DNA from: Phycisphaeraceae bacterium
GTDB lineage: Bacteria; Planctomycetota; Phycisphaerae; Phycisphaerales; UBA1924
NCBI GenBank assembly: GCA_020639195.1
Contig: JACKHB010000004.1
Location: 541,332-605,331, forward strand
Direction: 5' to 3'
DNA: 64,000 nucleotides
Part shown: positions 8,564-18,500 of the stretch, in pieces
How the letters are laid out: every line of letters begins with the position of its first letter
Numbering within the stretch: position 1 is the first letter of the stretch
Notes under the pieces: generated by a model
Seen by the model: only the letters and a program-made list of their open reading frames with translations
Databases searched by the model: none
Told to the model about the DNA's origin: nothing
Program-made: the position numbers and the translations under genes

Positions 8564-9696
8564 CGCTGCAGGGCCGCGAGGAGCTGCTCCATCTGCTGGT
8601 GCGGGGGCATGGCGAGCATGCGCCGGCGCAGGGCAGACACCGTCTGGTAGGTGCGCTCGTCGAGGAGGAGTTCCTCCTTGCGGGTGCCGCTGCCGGCCAG
8701 GTCCATGGCGGGGAAGACGCGGCGCTCGGCGACCTTGCGGTCGAGGATGAGCTCCATGTTGCCGGTGCCCTTGAACTCCTCGAAGATGAGCTGATCGCCC
8801 CGGCTGCCGGTGTCCACCAGGCAGGTGGCCAGGACGGTGAGGCTGCCGGCCTCCTCGGTGTTGCGGGCGGCGCCGAAGATCCGCTTGGGGAATTCCAGGG
8901 CGCGCGAGTCGATGCCGCCGGACATCGTGCGGCCCGAGGACGCGTGCTCGCGCGAGCGGTTGAACGCCCGGCCCAGGCGCGTGAGCGAATCGAGCAGGAT
9001 GACCGCGTGCCGCCCGGTCTCCACCATCACCTTGGCGCGGTCGATGCAGGTGGTGGCGACCGAGATGTGGCGCTCGGTGTCGTGGTCGTTGCTCGACGCG
9101 ATGATCTGGACGCGCGATGGGTCCCAGTTGACGCCCTCGCGCGTGAAGGTGCGCCGGAAGTCGGTGACCTCCTCGGGGCGCTCGTCCACCAGCAGCATGA
9201 ACAGCGACGTCTGCGGGTGGTTGTGGAGGATGCCCTCTGCGATGTTCTTGAGCAGGGTGGTTTTGCCGGCCTTGGGGGGGCTGACGATCAGGCCCCGCTG
9301 GCCCCGGCCGATCGGGCAGAACAGATCGATCAGGCGGCAGGCCGGCGGGCAGCCGGGGTATTCGAGGGTCAGTCGCGGCTGGGGATCGATGCTGGTGAGT
9401 TCGTCGAATCGCTTGCAATCCGAGAAGGCCTGCGGGTCCATGCCCTCGATGGCGAGAATGCGCTCGACCACGGGGCGCGCCGTGCGCGGTCCCCTGCTGC
9501 GCCGGCGCCGGCGGCTGGGCACGCGATCGACGACGTCCACGGTGACCTCGAGGCCATCGCGCAGGTTGAACTGCTCGCCGAGGGCGTGTGGGACGAACGG
9601 GTCGTCATCGCGTTCGATGAGCGTTGCGTTGGCGACCTGTCGAACCCGGCCATCGGCGCGGCTCGGCCATTGAAGAATGCCGGTCAGCGTCCTCAT
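8512..9696 (-). CDS. rho: Transcription termination factor Rho
   Basis: Hexameric RNA helicase that ends transcription of untranslated RNA. The 394-residue product has a short, divergent N-terminal RNA-binding domain (MRTLTGILQWPSRADGR...FNLRDGLEV). The ATPase core is standard: LIVSPPKAGKTTLLKNIA (Walker A), VILLDSLTRLGRAFN (Walker B), the Q-loop/R-loop region SGGIDSRALEFPKRIFGAARN, and the arginine-containing GTGNMELILDR. The ATG at 9696 follows AGAAGG but with very tight spacing; an upstream ATG at 9738 would add 14 residues. The N-terminal helical Rho-N domain of long Rho proteins is absent. The 3' end overlaps a convergent gene by 52 bases. Confidence 0.95.
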   Translation of the reverse strand: MRTLTGILQWPSRADGRVRQVANATLIERDDDPFVPHALGEQFNLRDGLEVTVDVVDRVPSRRRRRSRGPRTARPVVERILAIEGMDPQAFSDCKRFDELTSIDPQPRLTLEYPGCPPACRLIDLFCPIGRGQRGLIVSPPKAGKTTLLKNIAEGILHNHPQTSLFMLLVDERPEEVTDFRRTFTREGVNWDPSRVQIIASSNDHDTERHISVATTCIDRAKVMVETGRHAVILLDSLTRLGRAFNRSREHASSGRTMSGGIDSRALEFPKRIFGAARNTEEAGSLTVLATCLVDTGSRGDQLIFEEFKGTGNMELILDRKVAERRVFPAMDLAGSGTRKEELLLDERTYQTVSALRRRMLAMPPHQQMEQLLAALQRYPTNQDLVGGAAAKAG

Positions 9697-9880
9697 GCCT
9701 TCTTGTGGACTCGGTCTCGAGGCAGAATCGCGGGGCATGCCCCACAGATGGGGCCGTCCGCCGCGGGCCAATGTCCTCGACACGTACATGAGAGGGTCGG
9801 CGGGACCGGAAGTCAAGCGGGGGTTCGTGGGAGCGCGAGGTCATCGCTAGGATGCGCCTCCTGCGTTTCGAAGGGGGTCG

Positions 9881-11638
9881 ATGGACAGACTCGAAGGGAT
9901 CCCGGTCTCGCGCGGCGTCGTTATCGGCCGTGTGTTCGTGCTCGACGACTCCACGACGCGGATCCGTCGGCGGACGATCAGCGCGGAGCGCATCGAGGCG
10001 GAGATCGAGCGGTTCGAGCAGGCGCGGGCCGCGGCGATGGACGGGCTCAACCGCCTGTACGCCGAAGCGCAGCGCGACATCGGCGTCGAGGCGGCGAAGA
10101 TCTTTCTGTTCCACCTGGGGATGCTGCAGGACAAGACGCTGATCGAGCCGGTGCGGGCGCAGATCCGCGAGCAGCGGGTCAGCGCCGAGTTCGCCGTGAG
10201 CGAGGTCTTCCGGGCGTGGGCCGAGCAACTGGCCGGCATGACCGACTCGGTGTTTGCGACCAAGGCCGACGATGTCCGCGACCTGACGAACCGACTGCTG
10301 GCGGAACTGGTGGGCGAGCGGCAGGAGGAGATCGAGCGGGCGGGGCGGGACGCGGTCGTCATCGCGCGGGACATGACGCCGACGCAGGCCGTGCGGTTCG
10401 GGCGGGCCGGCGTGCTGGGGTTTGCAACCGACCTGGGCGGACGCACGAGCCACACGGCGATCGTCGCCAAGGCGCTGCACCTGCCGGCGGTGGTGGGCGC
10501 GCGCGGCTCGACGAGGATCGCGCAGACCGGCCAGACGGCGATCGTGGACGGCGATGACGGCGTGCTCATCCTCGACCCCGACGAGCCGACGCTCTCGCGG
10601 TATCGCCGGCGGATGGAGAGCGCCCGGACGTACCAGGTGTCGCTGGGCGAGTTGTCGGCGCTGGACGCATCGACGACCGACGGCGTGGCCATCTCGCTGA
10701 TGGGAAACATCGAGTTTCCCGGGGAGGTGGACGACGTTCACGAGATGGGCGGGCACGGCGTGGGGCTGTACCGCACCGAGTTTCTCTATCTCACCGGCGA
10801 GGCCGAGCCGACCGAGGAGGATCACTTCGAGGCGTATCGCCGGTGCATCGAGCGGCTGGCGGGCGAGCCGCTGACGATCCGCACGCTGGACCTGGGCGCG
10901 GACAAGTACACGCAGGCGCGCGAGGAGATCCCGGAGCGAAATCCCTTCCTGGGCTGCCGCAGCATCCGGTATTGCCTGCGGTCGCTGCCGATGTTCAAGA
11001 CGCAGCTGCGGGCGATCCTGCGGGCGAGCGCGCTGGGGCCGGTCAAGATGATGTTCCCGCTGGTGACCAGCGTGGCGGAGTTCCGCCAGGCGCGCCTGCA
11101 CGTCAACGACGTGATGGAGGACCTGGCCGACCAGAGCATCGCGTTCGACGCGAAGGTGCCGGTGGGGATGATGGTCGAGGTGCCGTCGGCGGCGATCCTG
11201 GCCGAGTCGTTCGCGAGGGAGGCGGACTTTTTCAGCATCGGGACCAACGACCTGGTGCAGTACACCCTGGCGGTGGACCGGACCAACGAGCGGGTGGCCC
11301 ACCTGTACGAGCCGACGCATCCGGCGGTGCTGCGGCTGGTCCGGCAGGTGATCAAGGCGGCCCGGCGGCAGAAGATCGACGTGTCGTGCTGCGGGGAGGC
11401 GGCGGCGGACGTCGAGTACGCCCTGTTGCTGATCGGGCTTGGTTTGCGTACCCTCAGTGTGACCGCGGGGTCCATTCCGGCCCTCAAGCGGGCGGTCCGT
11501 TCGGTCGATGTCAAGACCTGCGAGAGGATGGCCGCGAAGGCCATCACCCTCGATTCCGCGGCCCAGGTGTCGGCGTTTCTCCGCACCCGGGCCCGCACGA
11601 TTGTGCCCGAGGCGTTCGACGGTCGTTCCGTCGAATAG
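9881..11638 (+). CDS. ptsI: Phosphoenolpyruvate-protein phosphotransferase (enzyme I)
   Basis: Enzyme I of the PEP:sugar phosphotransferase system transfers phosphate from phosphoenolpyruvate to HPr in the cytoplasm. The 585 residues match family length. Visible features are the N-terminal helical/HPr-binding domain, the active-site histidine near residue 191 in LGGRTSHTAIVAKAL, the PEP-binding barrel with GLYRTEFLY and FFSIGTNDLVQYTLAVDR, and the C-terminal catalytic region DVSCCGEAAAD. AAGGGGG precedes the ATG. No HPr or sugar-specific enzyme II gene lies nearby. It may therefore serve a regulatory or nitrogen-type phosphorelay, or partners lie elsewhere. Confidence 0.96.
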   Translation: MDRLEGIPVSRGVVIGRVFVLDDSTTRIRRRTISAERIEAEIERFEQARAAAMDGLNRLYAEAQRDIGVEAAKIFLFHLGMLQDKTLIEPVRAQIREQRVSAEFAVSEVFRAWAEQLAGMTDSVFATKADDVRDLTNRLLAELVGERQEEIERAGRDAVVIARDMTPTQAVRFGRAGVLGFATDLGGRTSHTAIVAKALHLPAVVGARGSTRIAQTGQTAIVDGDDGVLILDPDEPTLSRYRRRMESARTYQVSLGELSALDASTTDGVAISLMGNIEFPGEVDDVHEMGGHGVGLYRTEFLYLTGEAEPTEEDHFEAYRRCIERLAGEPLTIRTLDLGADKYTQAREEIPERNPFLGCRSIRYCLRSLPMFKTQLRAILRASALGPVKMMFPLVTSVAEFRQARLHVNDVMEDLADQSIAFDAKVPVGMMVEVPSAAILAESFAREADFFSIGTNDLVQYTLAVDRTNERVAHLYEPTHPAVLRLVRQVIKAARRQKIDVSCCGEAAADVEYALLLIGLGLRTLSVTAGSIPALKRAVRSVDVKTCERMAAKAITLDSAAQVSAFLRTRARTIVPEAFDGRSVE

Positions 11639-11978
11639 ACCCGCGAGGGTCTGGCCGAAGGGCGAAGACTGGCCGGTGTGGCGCCCGGGAACGGTGCGTC
11701 GTGCCGACGCGAACCCGCGCGGCGGGTGATCCCGGGCCATGTCGCCCGGTTTGGACCGCCCTGTCGCGCACGCGGCTCGGGCCATGCGCAGCCATGCGCG
11801 GGCCGGGGTCGTTGCAGGGGCGGGGCAGTGGGCCCGGGTTTCCCGAGGCGCGCGCCCCACGTCGTCACGGTTCCCGTCACGGACGCTCGCTCTGTCCTTC
11901 GAGGCGGGGACGCTGCATGAACAAGAGGCCCGACGCGCGCTGTGTCGCAGACCTCGCGCTCCTCGCCGATCCAGCGCC
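11639..11978. other. 340-bp gap, probable RNase E leader
   Basis: GC-rich non-coding stretch between ptsI and the ribonuclease gene. I see no convincing gene, promoter or strong terminator in it. It is long enough to be a 5' untranslated leader. In Escherichia coli the RNase E message is autoregulated through such a leader, but nothing here proves the same. Confidence 0.35.
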
Positions 11979-14297
11979 ATGGATCTGGCAATGCCCAAGA
12001 CTCAAATGCTCATTAACTATGCGCCCGGCGAGGAGTGCCGCGTCGCGATCATCGAGGACGGCAAACTCGAGGAATACCACGCCGAGTCGGTGGACTCGGC
12101 CAGCCACGTCAACAGCATCTATGTAGGGCGCGTCCGGAGCGTTGAGCCCGCGATCCAGGCGGCGTTCGTGGACTTCGGGCTCTCCGACAACGGGTTCCTG
12201 CACGTCTCGGATCTTCACCCGATGTACTTCCCGGGCGAGGACGAGGAGACGACCGAGCGCGTGGGCAAGAAGACGCCCCGGCGGGAGCGCCCCCCGATCC
12301 AGGCATGCCTCAAGCGCGGGCAGGAGGTGATCGTCCAGGTGCTCAAGGAGGGCGTGGGGACCAAGGGCCCGACGCTGACGAGCTACCTGAGCATCCCGGG
12401 GCGCTACCTCGTGATGATGCCCAACATGGACCGTGTGGGCGTCAGCCGGAAGGTCGAGGACGAGGAGCTGCGCAAGAAGATGCGCGATGCGCTGGCGCAG
12501 CTCGAATTGCCCGACGGATTCGGGTTCATCCTGCGGACGGCGGGTCTGGAGCGGACCAAGCTCGAGCTGAAGCGAGACCTCGCGTACCTGATGCGCCTGT
12601 GGAAGGACATGGAGAAGCGGCAGGCGCAGGGCAACAAGCCGCGGCTGCTGTATTCGGAGAGCGATCTGCTGGTGCGGGCGCTGCGCGACCTCTTGACCAG
12701 CGACATCCAGGAGGTGGTGATCGATCACCCGCACGCGTTGGCGCGGGCCGCGGCGTTTCTGAAGATCGTGGCGCCCCGGGGCGGAGCCAAGCTGCTGCGG
12801 TACGCGGGCTCGGAGCCGATGTTCCACGCATTCGGCGTGGAATCACAGATCCTGACGATGCACTCGCCGGAGGTGCACCTGGCGTCGGGGGCTCGGCTGG
12901 TGATCGATGAGGCCGAGGCGCTGGTGGCAATCGACGTCAACTCGGGCAAGGTGCGGGACACCAAGGACACCGAGAGCACGGCGCTCAAGGTCAACCTCGA
13001 CGCGGTGGACGAGATCTGCCGTCAGTTGCGGCTGCGCGACCTGGGCGGGCTGGTGATCCTGGATCTGATCGACATGCACGCGTCGTCGAACCGCAAGAAG
13101 GTGGAGCAGCGGATCCGCGAGCGGCTGAAGCGGGACCGGGCAAGGACGACGGTGCTGCCGATCAGCGCCTTTGGCATCGTGGAGATGACGCGTCAGCGCA
13201 TGCGCGGGAGCCACGAGCGGGTGCATTTCGCGCCGTGCCCGACGTGCCACGGGCGCGGCCTGGTGCAGAAGCCCGGGAGCGTGGTGGCCGATGCGCTGCG
13301 CGAGATGGCGGCGCTGCTGGCCCACGATCGGGTGCATCGCGTCGAGATGGTCGTGGCGCCTCGGCTGGCCGGCGAGTTGCTCAGTTCGCGCCGGCAGTCG
13401 CTCTCGCACATCGAGAGCACGATCGGCAAGCACGCCGACGTGCGCGTGAGCGAGGCCATCCCTATCGATCGCGTCGTGTTCTACGCCTACGACGAGACGG
13501 GCTCGGACCTCAAGATCGATTCGTTGCGGACGCGTCGGGCCCAGCCGCAACTCGATGCCTGGGCCGACGACTCGCCCGTGGAGGACTGGGCTTTCGACGA
13601 TGAGGAGATCGAGGCCGAGGTCGAGCGGGACGCCGAGACGACCGAGGACGCGACGGTCAAGGAGGACGCTGCGGAAGCCTCCCCCGGACCGAAGAAGAAG
13701 CGCCGCCGGCGGAGGCGCCGCAAGGCTGGAGCAGAGGGCGCCGCGGAGAACGCGCCGGACGGCGCGGCTGCGGAGGAGGACAGTTCGGCCGAACCGGCGG
13801 AAGAGTCTGGCGGGGCAGACGATTTGGACAGCGGCGCGGACGTGCCATCAAGGGCTGACGCCGAAGAAGAAGCGCCATCGACCGGAGGGACGCAGAAGAA
13901 GCGTCGGCGCCGTCGGCGACGAAAGTCGGCCACCGAGACAACGGGGACCGGCGAGAAGGAGCCGTCGGCGGCTTCCGAACCCGAGCTGGAATCGGGCGCG
14001 AAGTCGGACGCGAAGCCCACTGCGAAGTCTGACGGCGCGGAGGGCGGCACCGACGCCAAGCGCAAGCGGCGGCGGCGGCGCGGCGGACGGGGTCGCTCCG
14101 GCGAAGAGCCGAAGTCGGGCGAGCGCGAGGTCAAGCCGTCGGCCGAGCCTGCGCGCCCGACGCCAACCGCGACGCAGAATGGCGCTTCAACGCCGGCAGC
14201 CAAGAGTGATTCGGGCGCCCCGAAGCCCCGGGTGCTCTACGCGGCGAGGCGAAAGCTCGCGCCCGGCGAGCGGCGGCAACGCACCGATGACCGCTAG
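11979..14297 (+). CDS. rne: Ribonuclease E/G family endoribonuclease
   Basis: Single-strand-specific endoribonuclease for rRNA/tRNA processing and mRNA decay. The 772-residue product starts with MLINYAPGEECRVAII, carries an S1 RNA-binding domain (NSIYVGRVRSVEPAIQAAFV; an insertion around residues 85-105), and the catalytic DNase I-like core with LVAIDVNSGK and LVILDLIDM supplying the metal-binding aspartates. The Zn-link CPTCHGRG (about residue 418) is the dimer motif. Residues from about 525 on are acidic/alanine-rich and disordered, with three arginine-rich clusters (KKKRRRRRRRK, KKRRRRRRRK, KRKRRRRRGGRGR). Start chosen at 11979; ATG 11991 (MPKTQM) is equally possible. Confidence 0.94.
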   Translation: MDLAMPKTQMLINYAPGEECRVAIIEDGKLEEYHAESVDSASHVNSIYVGRVRSVEPAIQAAFVDFGLSDNGFLHVSDLHPMYFPGEDEETTERVGKKTPRRERPPIQACLKRGQEVIVQVLKEGVGTKGPTLTSYLSIPGRYLVMMPNMDRVGVSRKVEDEELRKKMRDALAQLELPDGFGFILRTAGLERTKLELKRDLAYLMRLWKDMEKRQAQGNKPRLLYSESDLLVRALRDLLTSDIQEVVIDHPHALARAAAFLKIVAPRGGAKLLRYAGSEPMFHAFGVESQILTMHSPEVHLASGARLVIDEAEALVAIDVNSGKVRDTKDTESTALKVNLDAVDEICRQLRLRDLGGLVILDLIDMHASSNRKKVEQRIRERLKRDRARTTVLPISAFGIVEMTRQRMRGSHERVHFAPCPTCHGRGLVQKPGSVVADALREMAALLAHDRVHRVEMVVAPRLAGELLSSRRQSLSHIESTIGKHADVRVSEAIPIDRVVFYAYDETGSDLKIDSLRTRRAQPQLDAWADDSPVEDWAFDDEEIEAEVERDAETTEDATVKEDAAEASPGPKKKRRRRRRRKAGAEGAAENAPDGAAAEEDSSAEPAEESGGADDLDSGADVPSRADAEEEAPSTGGTQKKRRRRRRRKSATETTGTGEKEPSAASEPELESGAKSDAKPTAKSDGAEGGTDAKRKRRRRRGGRGRSGEEPKSGEREVKPSAEPARPTPTATQNGASTPAAKSDSGAPKPRVLYAARRKLAPGERRQRTDDR

Positions 14298-14327
14298 GAC
14301 CGACCGCAGACCCCGTGGGAGCGCGTG

Positions 14328-15515
14328 ATGTCGGTGGCGGCGGAAACCAGACGATTGATCGTTCTGGGGTCGACGGGCTCGATCGGCCGACAGGCTCTGG
14401 ACGTCGTCGAGTCGCTGGCCGAGGCCGCGCGGGCCCGGGGCGAACCGCCGCCGCTGCGCGTGGTGGGATTGTGCGCCGGGCGTGATGGCGATCTGCTCTC
14501 GAATCAGGCCGATCGCTTTGGAGTCGCTCATACGGCGCTCGCGGGCGGGGGTGGTCGGGCGGCGACGTTTGTGGGGACGGACGCCGCGGAGCGGATGGTT
14601 CGAGAGGTGGACTGCGAGATTGTGCTCGGGGCCATCGTGGGGATGGCCGGGCTGGGCTCGACGCTCGCGGCGCTGGAACTCGGGCGCGATGTGGCGTTGG
14701 CGAACAAGGAATCGCTGGTCGCGGCGGGATCGGTGGTGATGAGCGTGGCACGCCGAACCGGCGCGCGACTGCTGCCGGTGGATTCCGAGCACGCGGGGGT
14801 GTGGCAGTGCCTCGGTGCAATCATGCCGGGGCTGTGTCCGCCGCTGACGTGCGTGGGCGAGATCGCCAGGATTGTGCTGACGGCTTCGGGTGGTCCGTTT
14901 CGTTCGTGGACGCGCGTGCAGATGGCGCGGGCGACGCCGGAGGAGGCGCTGCGGCATCCGACGTGGTCGATGGGGCCGAAGGTGACGGTCGACTCGGCGA
15001 CGCTGATGAACAAGGCGCTCGAACTCATCGAGGCCCATTGGCTCTTTGGCGTCGCGGAAGATCGGCTCGACGTGCTGATCCACCCGCAGTCGATCGTGCA
15101 CGCGATGGTGGAGACCGTCGACGGGTCCTGCATGGCGCACCTGGGCGCCCCGGACATGCGCGGCCCGATCCAGCACGCGTTGCTGCACCCGCGCCGGATG
15201 GCTGGCCCGTCGCGCCGTCTTGATCTGCGGGCCCTTGCCTCGCTGGTGTTCGAGCCCGTCGACTCGGAGCGGTTCCCATCCGTGGGGCTGGCGCGCCGGG
15301 CGATGCGGACTGGACACGGCGCTGCGCTCAATGCGGCCAACGAGGTGGCCGTGGGCGCGTTCCTCGGCGGCCGGATCGGGCTGACTCGGATCGCGGAGAT
15401 CGTGGCCGACGTGATGGACGCCATCGAGCCCGCGACCGAGCCGGTGCTGGCGGCGGTGGTCGAGGCCGATGAGTCGGCTCGGCGCGAGGCTCGGAGGCTC
15501 GTCGAGCGCGCGTAG
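14328..15515 (+). CDS. dxr: 1-deoxy-D-xylulose 5-phosphate reductoisomerase
   Basis: Cytoplasmic NADPH-dependent enzyme converting 1-deoxyxylulose 5-phosphate to 2-C-methylerythritol 4-phosphate in isoprenoid synthesis. The 395 residues hold the NADPH-binding LGSTGSIGRQALDVV, the LANKESLVAAG motif, LPVDSEHAGVWQCL with metal-binding Asp and Glu, LTASGGPFR, and the MGPKVTVDSATLMNKALELIEA signature with the catalytic Glu. A GTG three bases upstream of the ATG is an alternative start. The gene lies 30 bases after the RNase gene on the same strand and could be cotranscribed. Its own 3' flank is shared with a terminator on the opposite strand. Confidence 0.97.
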   Translation: MSVAAETRRLIVLGSTGSIGRQALDVVESLAEAARARGEPPPLRVVGLCAGRDGDLLSNQADRFGVAHTALAGGGGRAATFVGTDAAERMVREVDCEIVLGAIVGMAGLGSTLAALELGRDVALANKESLVAAGSVVMSVARRTGARLLPVDSEHAGVWQCLGAIMPGLCPPLTCVGEIARIVLTASGGPFRSWTRVQMARATPEEALRHPTWSMGPKVTVDSATLMNKALELIEAHWLFGVAEDRLDVLIHPQSIVHAMVETVDGSCMAHLGAPDMRGPIQHALLHPRRMAGPSRRLDLRALASLVFEPVDSERFPSVGLARRAMRTGHGAALNAANEVAVGAFLGGRIGLTRIAEIVADVMDAIEPATEPVLAAVVEADESARREARRLVERA

Positions 15516-15526
15516 GGCCGACCACG

Positions 15527-15566
15527 CGAAACGAAAACAGGGCCGCCCCCAGTGTGGGACGGCCCC
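15527..15566 (-). terminator. Intrinsic terminator after metalloprotease gene
   Basis: On the minus strand, a GC-rich stem (bases 15540-15566, with the pair GGGCCG/CGGCCC plus CCC/GGG and one internal mismatch) is followed by TGTTTTCG. It lies about 27 bases past the metalloprotease stop codon. It may also slow plus-strand transcription leaving dxr, though the plus side lacks a T-run. Confidence 0.7.
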
Positions 15567-15592
15567 GTGGATGGACCGAGAGGCTCGACCGA

Positions 15593-18500
15593 TCAGCGGC
15601 CGGGCTGCTCTGTGCCGAACTGCCTGCCGCGGGGCGCGCTGATCGCGGCCATGTTGGGCATGTTGTAGATGTACTGTGCCTCGAGGGCCTTGTCGATGCG
15701 GATCTTCGACTCGGTGAGGTGGGCGAGGGTGTAGGGATCGAGCTTGCCGGCGTTTCCGTTGGAGGTGACTCGCCCGAGCTTGTCGCTGAGGTTGCGCAGC
15801 TTCATGGTTGCGAGCGTGGCGATGGGCTTGCTCGCGGCGCTGCTGGAGCCGCCCTCGAGGGACAGGTCGATCAGGCGCTCGACCATCTCGCGCTGCAGAT
15901 TGCGGCGGAGGCTGGAGATCATGGGATCTCGGGCGGAGTAGCGGCGGTCGGCCGAGCCGTCGAGTTCGCTGAAGACCGAGCCGTACACGGAGTCCATGAC
16001 TTCGCTGACGGTGACTGCGTCCTGACCGGTGGGCGTCATGAGCTCGTTGTCGTAGACGCGTCCCAGGGTGCCCGGGTTCATGACCATGGACAGGGCCGAG
16101 GCCTGGATGCCCATGATGCGGTCGTGCACGGGCCACGAGGGGCTGTCGAAGATGGCCGCCATGCCGCCCTCGTCGTACCAGCGGTCGTTGGCGAGGTACT
16201 GGAAGAGCTCGGGCGTCAGGCCGAAGGCCTCGTCGTAGAAGCTGTTGTCGATGATGAACTGGAGCGCCTCACGCTGCTTGGTGGGCTCGACGATCTCGAT
16301 GGGGGCGCGTCCGTTGGGGTCGCCCTTCTTGTCGCGGTAGACGTACGTGCCGCCGAGCCAGCGGCTCATCATGGAGAGCGAGCGGGTCTGCAGGCTGAGG
16401 GTCATGGAGTACGCGCGGCGGGCGCGGGACCACGACTGCCCGTCCTTGACGAAGCGGTCGAGGATGCGCTGGCGGTGCCAGTCGGCCAGGCGGATGTTCT
16501 CGCGGGCGTAGTTGATGACGTCCTTGCCGAGGTCCCAGCGGGCGGCGTAGGGATCGGGCCCCCAGGTGTCTTCGTCTGTGGCGTAGGGCAGGTCTTCCTC
16601 GGCGACGCGCTTGACGATCTCCTTGGGGTCGCCGAAGGTGTACCCGTACTCGATGGCCCAGAAGTCGTACGGCCCGATGTTGGTCATCGAGACGTCGCCC
16701 TGAACCGTGCCGTTGGCGACGCGGATGTTGTCGCCGTTGTAGTCCATGACGCTGGCGCCCCAGGTCTTCTTGCCGGCGAATTCCTCGCTGTTCATCTCGT
16801 CGAGGGTCTGGATGGACGAGGCGCGGAAGTTGTGGCGAAGACCGAGAGTGTGCCCGACCTCGTGGGCGACCAGGTCCGCGAGCATCGGCCCGAGGAACTC
16901 CTCGGGGATGCCGTCGAGCAGGGAGGTCGGCTCGTCGCCGCCCTCACCGCCCTCGCCTTCGGGGGCCGGGCGGTTGCCCCGGCGGCGTCGCTCGGGCTGC
17001 TGCTCGGCGGCGGGCGGCTTGGCCTGGCCCATGCCGAGCTTGGCCTTGATCTCGTCGGGGATCTGGTGGATGAGCTCGGGGTTCTGCTCGAGCTGCTTGC
17101 GGATCATCTCGAGGACCTCGGCGGGGATGTCGTCGGGGCCGTCGAGGACGGTGTCGTCGTCGGGAATCGCGAGGTGGCCGTCGAGCATCTCGAGCTGCAT
17201 GCGCAGCCGCTCCATCTGCATGGCCTTGCCGTGCGAGGCCATGCACATGCCGTTCATCTGGCTGTGGCGAGCGCCGAGGCCGTCGTACAGGTCGTCGCCG
17301 GCGACGGTCGCGTCGACCATTGTGGCGGGGTGGCCGCCGTAGGCGCGCGGGCCCTGGGCGAGACGCGCGGCGATCATCTCGTCACGCTCGGCGGGGTCGG
17401 CCAGGCGGATGCGCGGGTCCCAACGCGGGTGCGAGTCGAACCACGCGAGCGTCTCTGGCGAGAAGTTCTCCATTGCCAATTCGGGCATCATGTCGTGGTA
17501 CTGGAAGTAGAAGCCGCGGATGAAGCCGTCGGTCAGCACGATGTCGGCGTCGAGGATCTGGCCGGTCTCGGGGTTGACGCGGCTGGGCCCGATCGCGGTG
17601 CCCTGGTTGTTGGCGAGCCAGCGGATGAAGTTGTAGCGGACGTCCTCGGGGTCCTTGTCCATGTGGGCGCCGGTCTCGGCGTCCTGGTACTGGATGTCGA
17701 TGGCGCCGAGGATGCCGACCTGCTCGAAGGCCTTGTTCCAGTAGTCCAGACCCTGCTTCACCCAGCGCCGGTAGCGCACGGGCGTGGCGTGATCGATGTA
17801 GTAGACGATGGGCTCCTTGGGCGGGCTCAGGCGCAGGCTCGGGTCGCGCTTCTCGAGGTGCCAGCGGTTGATGTAGCGAACCCACGTCTCCTCGCTGTTC
17901 ATCTTGCCCAAGTCGAGGTGGGTAGTCGTGAAGTAGCCGACGCGGGTGTCGGCCTCGCGTGGGCGGTAGGACGGATTGCCGCGGATCTCGCTGAGCGAGA
18001 AGTGGAAGGTCTGGAGCGTGCCGTCGCGCGCGGGGACTTCCCAGGCGAGTTCGACGTTGGAGGGGAAGGCCTTGGCCTCGGCGATGGTGGCGAGGCGGGT
18101 CTGCAGGCCCATGCCCGAGCCGCCGAAGAACTGCGAGGCGTTGCCAAGCAGGAAGTCGTCCATGTCGATCACGGGCTGGCCGTTGGGGCCCATGCAGACG
18201 ATCGGGACGCTGAGGATGACGCGGTCGGTGAAGAGTCGCTGGACGCTGCTGCCGGTTTCGGCGTCTCCCGTGGAGGTCACGGAGATCTGCGGCGCCATGA
18301 GGGCCATGGTCTTGTCGAAGCGGCGCCAGTAGCAGTAGAGGTCGCTGACCTGCAGGCCGGCGTAGACGTCGCCGCCGCCCATGGTGGTCGCAATGAACTG
18401 CCGCTTGCGGTCGAACCCACGGGGGAGCTCGGCCAGCATCTGGCCGTCCTTGCTGCGCGTCCAGATGTTGTAGTAGCTGTCACCGTCGGCCGTGGAGACC

